From Pogostemon cablin (taxonomy: Eukaryota; Streptophyta; Magnoliopsida; Lamiales; Lamiaceae): a stretch of DNA of 64,000 nt. The notes beneath the pieces are model-generated. The model was not told the DNA's origin, made no database searches, and worked only from the letters and a program-made list of their open reading frames with translations. The stretch lies in contig CM043005.1 of NCBI GenBank assembly GCA_023678885.1, forward strand, positions 8,546,314-8,610,313. The letters are read 5' to 3'. Position 1 is the stretch's first letter. Every line of letters starts with the position of its first letter. The position numbers and the translations under genes are program-made. Below, in pieces: positions 60,890-64,000 of this stretch.

Positions 60890-61383
60890 GGGACCCAACG
60901 AAACAACCTCCGAAGGAGTGCTGAAGATTGGACGCGGCGTAGTTGGTGGTGGGTAGAGTTCTAGAGAGAATGGATGTGGTAGAGACTGGAGAAGATTGAC
61001 AGGTTGTCTACTAGGTTAGAAGAAGAGAACAACGGCGCGCTATTGTGAAATCCGTAATGATTTAATTGATAGGGAATTGATAATAGATTAATAGATTGGG
61101 TTTGGGTCCTTGTGATGCAAAATTAAATGGGCTAGACTATTGGGTGTTATGTTTGGGCCCAAATTAGGCAGCATCTCTAAATAAAATTCCATACAAATAT
61201 AAAATAATAGAATATACATACATAATTTTTCGGTATACCGATATATCGAAATTCTAGTTCGGTAAATACCGATACAGAACTGATTTTTTGGTACGTCGAC
61301 TATACCGAAAATTTTGATATTTTTCGGTACGACAAGCCCGGCATACCGAGTTTTTGATTTTTTTTCCCACCCCTATCAATAAC

Positions 61384-61946
61384 CTTACAATACTACAATA
61401 TTATAAAAATGTCACTTTCTTTTTAAACTCCATACCCAAGAATACGCGATTACAAGTATTAAATAGTAAATACATGAGTTTTAAAATATGTATTGAGTTC
61501 TAAAATGTAATATTGAAGTAAAAAGGTATAAATTTTTTGCATTTGAGAAAGTATACCATTATTAAGTAATTTATTTATGTAGTTTTCGACATTTGGGTTA
61601 AAGGATTAAAAGTATTTTTTTTCTTTTATAATGCATGGATTAAATGGATATTTTTTTTAATGAGAAAAATTTGAGTGAAGCAGTGATGTTATATCTTAAA
61701 ATGAGTAAAAGTGATAATATTTTTAATAAAAAATAATAATAGTGCAAAAGAGATAGTATTTAAAAAAAAAATAGCATTTCTTAATAAAAGATAATTTCAA
61801 CCAAATTTATTCCTTGAAATTGCAATTCATTCTATTTAACGAAATACAAATATTTTTAATGTATATGGAAAAAAATAATAATTAAAATTGAAAAAGAAAA
61901 AATAAAAAGTATATATCTTACTTATTTGAAACATGTTGAATATAAG

Positions 61947-61948
<2 letters not shown>
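61384..61948. other. AT-rich sequence after the nest
   Basis: The first ~50 bases continue the split MITE that began at 44087. The rest has no gene. Confidence 0.5.

Positions 61949-62033
<85 letters not shown>
61949..62033. repeat. (TA)n microsatellite
   Basis: An almost perfect run of about 42 TA units. Confidence 0.95.
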
Positions 62034-62035
<2 letters not shown>

Positions 62036-63500
62036 AAATTGAATAATATTTTCAAAGAAAGTAATTTGAAACGTGATAATTATAAATAGATAAATTTGTT
62101 GATTTTAAAGAAAAGTGAAAAAAAAAAAGAAAAAAATCATATCTATCTTAAAATTTATCAAAGCAATGTATTGAAATAGAAAAGATAGTTTTAAAAGAAG
62201 GAAGAGAAATATGGTTCTATTATTTTGGTGGGAGGTATCATCAATTTGTTTTAATGATATGTATGTATAGAGTAGGATAGCTATTGATGGTTTACAATTA
62301 TATAATGTAATATTGAATGATAAATTATTAAAGACATACAACTATATAATAGTGAATGATATATAGTTAAAGGCAAATAATATATATTGTTAAAGGGACA
62401 CACCTATGTAATATTGAGCGATATATTGTTAAAAACAAATAATTAAGTGAGATTGTTTCACACTGAATTTAAATATATTTTGAAAGATATATATATATAC
62501 TATTGAAAGAGAAAAATTAAAAATATCATATTTATCACTTATTTGATTTATATAAGTTTCAAAATAATAGTATAATATTAAAAAAGATAATAAAATAAGA
62601 ACGGATTTTTTTATAAACAAATAAACAAAAAATATTATTTTAAAAGAGAAATGCAAAATATAAAAATAGGAAGTAATATACATGATGAAAATCATTAAAA
62701 TTATATTGAAAAATGAAGAGATATAAAAATATATTAAATTGATATGATAATCATTCCCATTATTTACCAAACAATCTTCGCATAAATAAAAATTACTTTG
62801 TTTGTTCAATAAATATAAAAATATTTTTATGCAACAATTATTAACTTCTGACATTTACTGTGATAATACATACATAATTAAATGAGCCAAAACTTTCACT
62901 TTGTCTTTGTATTGGAAATTCAAAAACTAAAAATAAATAAATATTCATTTATTTTCTCAAATAATGGTACAGATATATTCATTTATCTTTCCTGACACGA
63001 CTCACCTTATAAAACATATAATTCAAATACTATTTAACATAAACATCATCATTATAAAAAAAAATTGCTTATAATTTTTTTTTCACAGAATATGCTTATA
63101 ACCAACACCATCACACCAGTTCAACATACTTAACTGGTTTCTGATACCACTTCAAACCAGACAAACTCGCGACAATATTTATTATATTACACAACAAAAT
63201 GTCAGCGGAAACAAAATAAACCCAGCCTAGCCCAACAGGTCGTCATCTATGTACATCCGCTCAAAACCTTGAAGGAGCTCCACAGCTTGCACAGTCACAT
63301 CACAAACTCAATCATTAACAGGCTCACCTACAATGCATAAACTAGTGAGACAAAAAATCTCAGTAAGTAGAAATCATGCATGTTAGTGCATGAAAATGCA
63401 TTTAGTTCTCTATCGCCTACTTCCTAATCTTTCTAGTTGATCTCTTTTATTTTGAAAAATGTTCACGTTGCGGGATCCCCACAACACACTTATGATATGC
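62034..63500. other. very AT-rich sequence, no supported gene
   Basis: AAATATATTGTTAAAG-type words repeat loosely between 62280 and 62440. The 141-codon minus frame at 62429-62854 is Ile/Phe/Tyr-rich as expected of random AT-rich DNA. From 63100 the composition becomes more even. Confidence 0.4.
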
Positions 63501-63518
63501 ACCCCAAATGAGCTCAAT

Positions 63519-63645
63519 GAGGACGATTTTTCCGAACCCCAAAAATAGTGCCGAGAACGATTTTTCCGAACTCTGGCAAAGTGGTGAGGATGATTTTTCC
63601 GAACCCCTAATAAAAATATCGAGAACGATTTTTCCGAACCATGAC
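63519..63645. repeat. ~35-bp tandem repeat
   Basis: Four copies of a GAGRACGATTTTTCCGAACYC core (63520, 63553, 63587, 63622) with linkers of variable sequence. Confidence 0.85.
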
Positions 63646-63789
63646 AGAGATGCATATATAGTGGCCGCACACACCATTAGTATCTTATTAATTTTGAGGA
63701 AAACACTTTTCATGTTTATGCATGGTATGCACCCAGAACAATTAAATGTGCATCATAACCATTTACAATATCAATATCAACATTTAATA

Positions 63790-63960
63790 ACAATAAAGTA
63801 ACAACTTAATTTCAATTCACACAAATCTACTTCTGAAATAACAACTTCACCTCAATCACATAGATCCATTTATAGAATAACTACTTCACCATGGATCACA
63901 CGGATCTCTTTTTGGAATAACAACTTCATCTTGGATCCCACAGATCCTTATAACCAATAT
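63790..63960. repeat. ~42-bp tandem repeat
   Basis: Three to four copies with GAATAACAACTTCACC and CACAGATCC words (63795, 63835, 63877, 63917). The array runs to the window edge region; it may be part of an element extending beyond the window. Confidence 0.7.
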
Positions 63961-64000
63961 CTTCTCAAACCATACAAATATATTTTCAACAGTTTCCAAT

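Larger units (their letters stand above)
44176..61375. mobile_element. non-autonomous hAT element hosting the retrotransposon nest
   Basis: Ends TAGGGGTGGGTAAA (44176) and, inverted, TAGGGGTGGGAAAA (ending 61375) are flanked by a perfect 8-base duplication TCAATAAC at 44168-44175 and 61376-61383. Both subterminal regions are full of CGGTA/TACCG words in both orientations, typical of hAT transposase-binding sites. Without the inserted retroelements it is only ~1.09 kb (44176-44781 plus 60895-61375) and contains no transposase frame, so it needed a transposase in trans. Confidence 0.92.

Noticed and set aside
62429..62854. 141-codon minus-strand frame resembling a membrane protein
   Set aside because: Ile/Phe/Tyr-rich composition is what AT-rich random sequence gives; no motif, no codon structure, no neighbouring gene signals.

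Overview
This is plant nuclear DNA: AT-rich, with intron-containing genes whose splice sites follow GT..AG, and dense with LTR retrotransposons, hAT, Mutator-like and Stowaway elements. The gene content (plastid MEP-pathway kinase, phytocystatin, UBA proteins, a PPR exon, an amaranthin-like lectin piece) fits a eudicot. An asterid, perhaps Lamiales, is my weak impression and not a demonstrated assignment. No tRNA, rRNA, CRISPR or bacterial-type feature was seen.

Layout. 0-4 kb: a broken amaranthin/agglutinin-domain gene piece, a degenerate minisatellite and a GA microsatellite. 4.4-9.5 kb (+): a complete 11-exon gene for 4-diphosphocytidyl-2-C-methyl-D-erythritol kinase (ispE/CMK, 403 aa). 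9.7-20.5 kb (-): a tandem family of UBA-domain protein genes, with two intact copies (647 and 648 aa), each carrying a ~2.46 kb 5'-UTR intron, plus a decayed C-terminal fragment of a third copy just beyond the ispE stop. 21.0-21.6 kb: nested Stowaway MITEs. 23.9-24.3 kb (-): a two-exon phytocystatin (95 aa). 24.5-26.4 kb: a Pack-MULE-like element with ~220-bp inverted ends and captured gene sequence, itself interrupted by an 898-bp solo LTR. 27-37 kb: MITEs, microsatellites, an inverted satellite, a small hAT MITE and one PPR exon with an internal stop. 37.45-41.48 kb: a decayed Copia element. 42.6-44.1 kb: a Stowaway MITE and a minisatellite.

44.1-61.4 kb is a four-layer nest resolved by target-site duplications: a truncated Stowaway-like MITE is split by a hAT element (8-bp TSD TCAATAAC), which is split by a gag-only Athila-type LTR element (TSD GGGAC, tRNA-Asp primer site), which is split by a Copia element (TSD GTTCT, initiator-Met primer site, 1387-bp LTRs about 1% different). 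The Copia is young by its LTRs but its coding region is full of stops and its gag end is occupied by tandem repeats, so it was probably mobilised in trans. 61.4-64 kb is AT-rich with further short tandem repeats.

The most unusual signal is a ~95-bp palindromic unit built on GGTTCGACC...GGTCGAACC that occurs both inside the Copia-like solo LTR at 25.2 kb and inside the gag region of the Athila-type element at 47.9-48.4 kb, which are otherwise unrelated elements. All similarity calls are from reading the sequence; no database search was possible.
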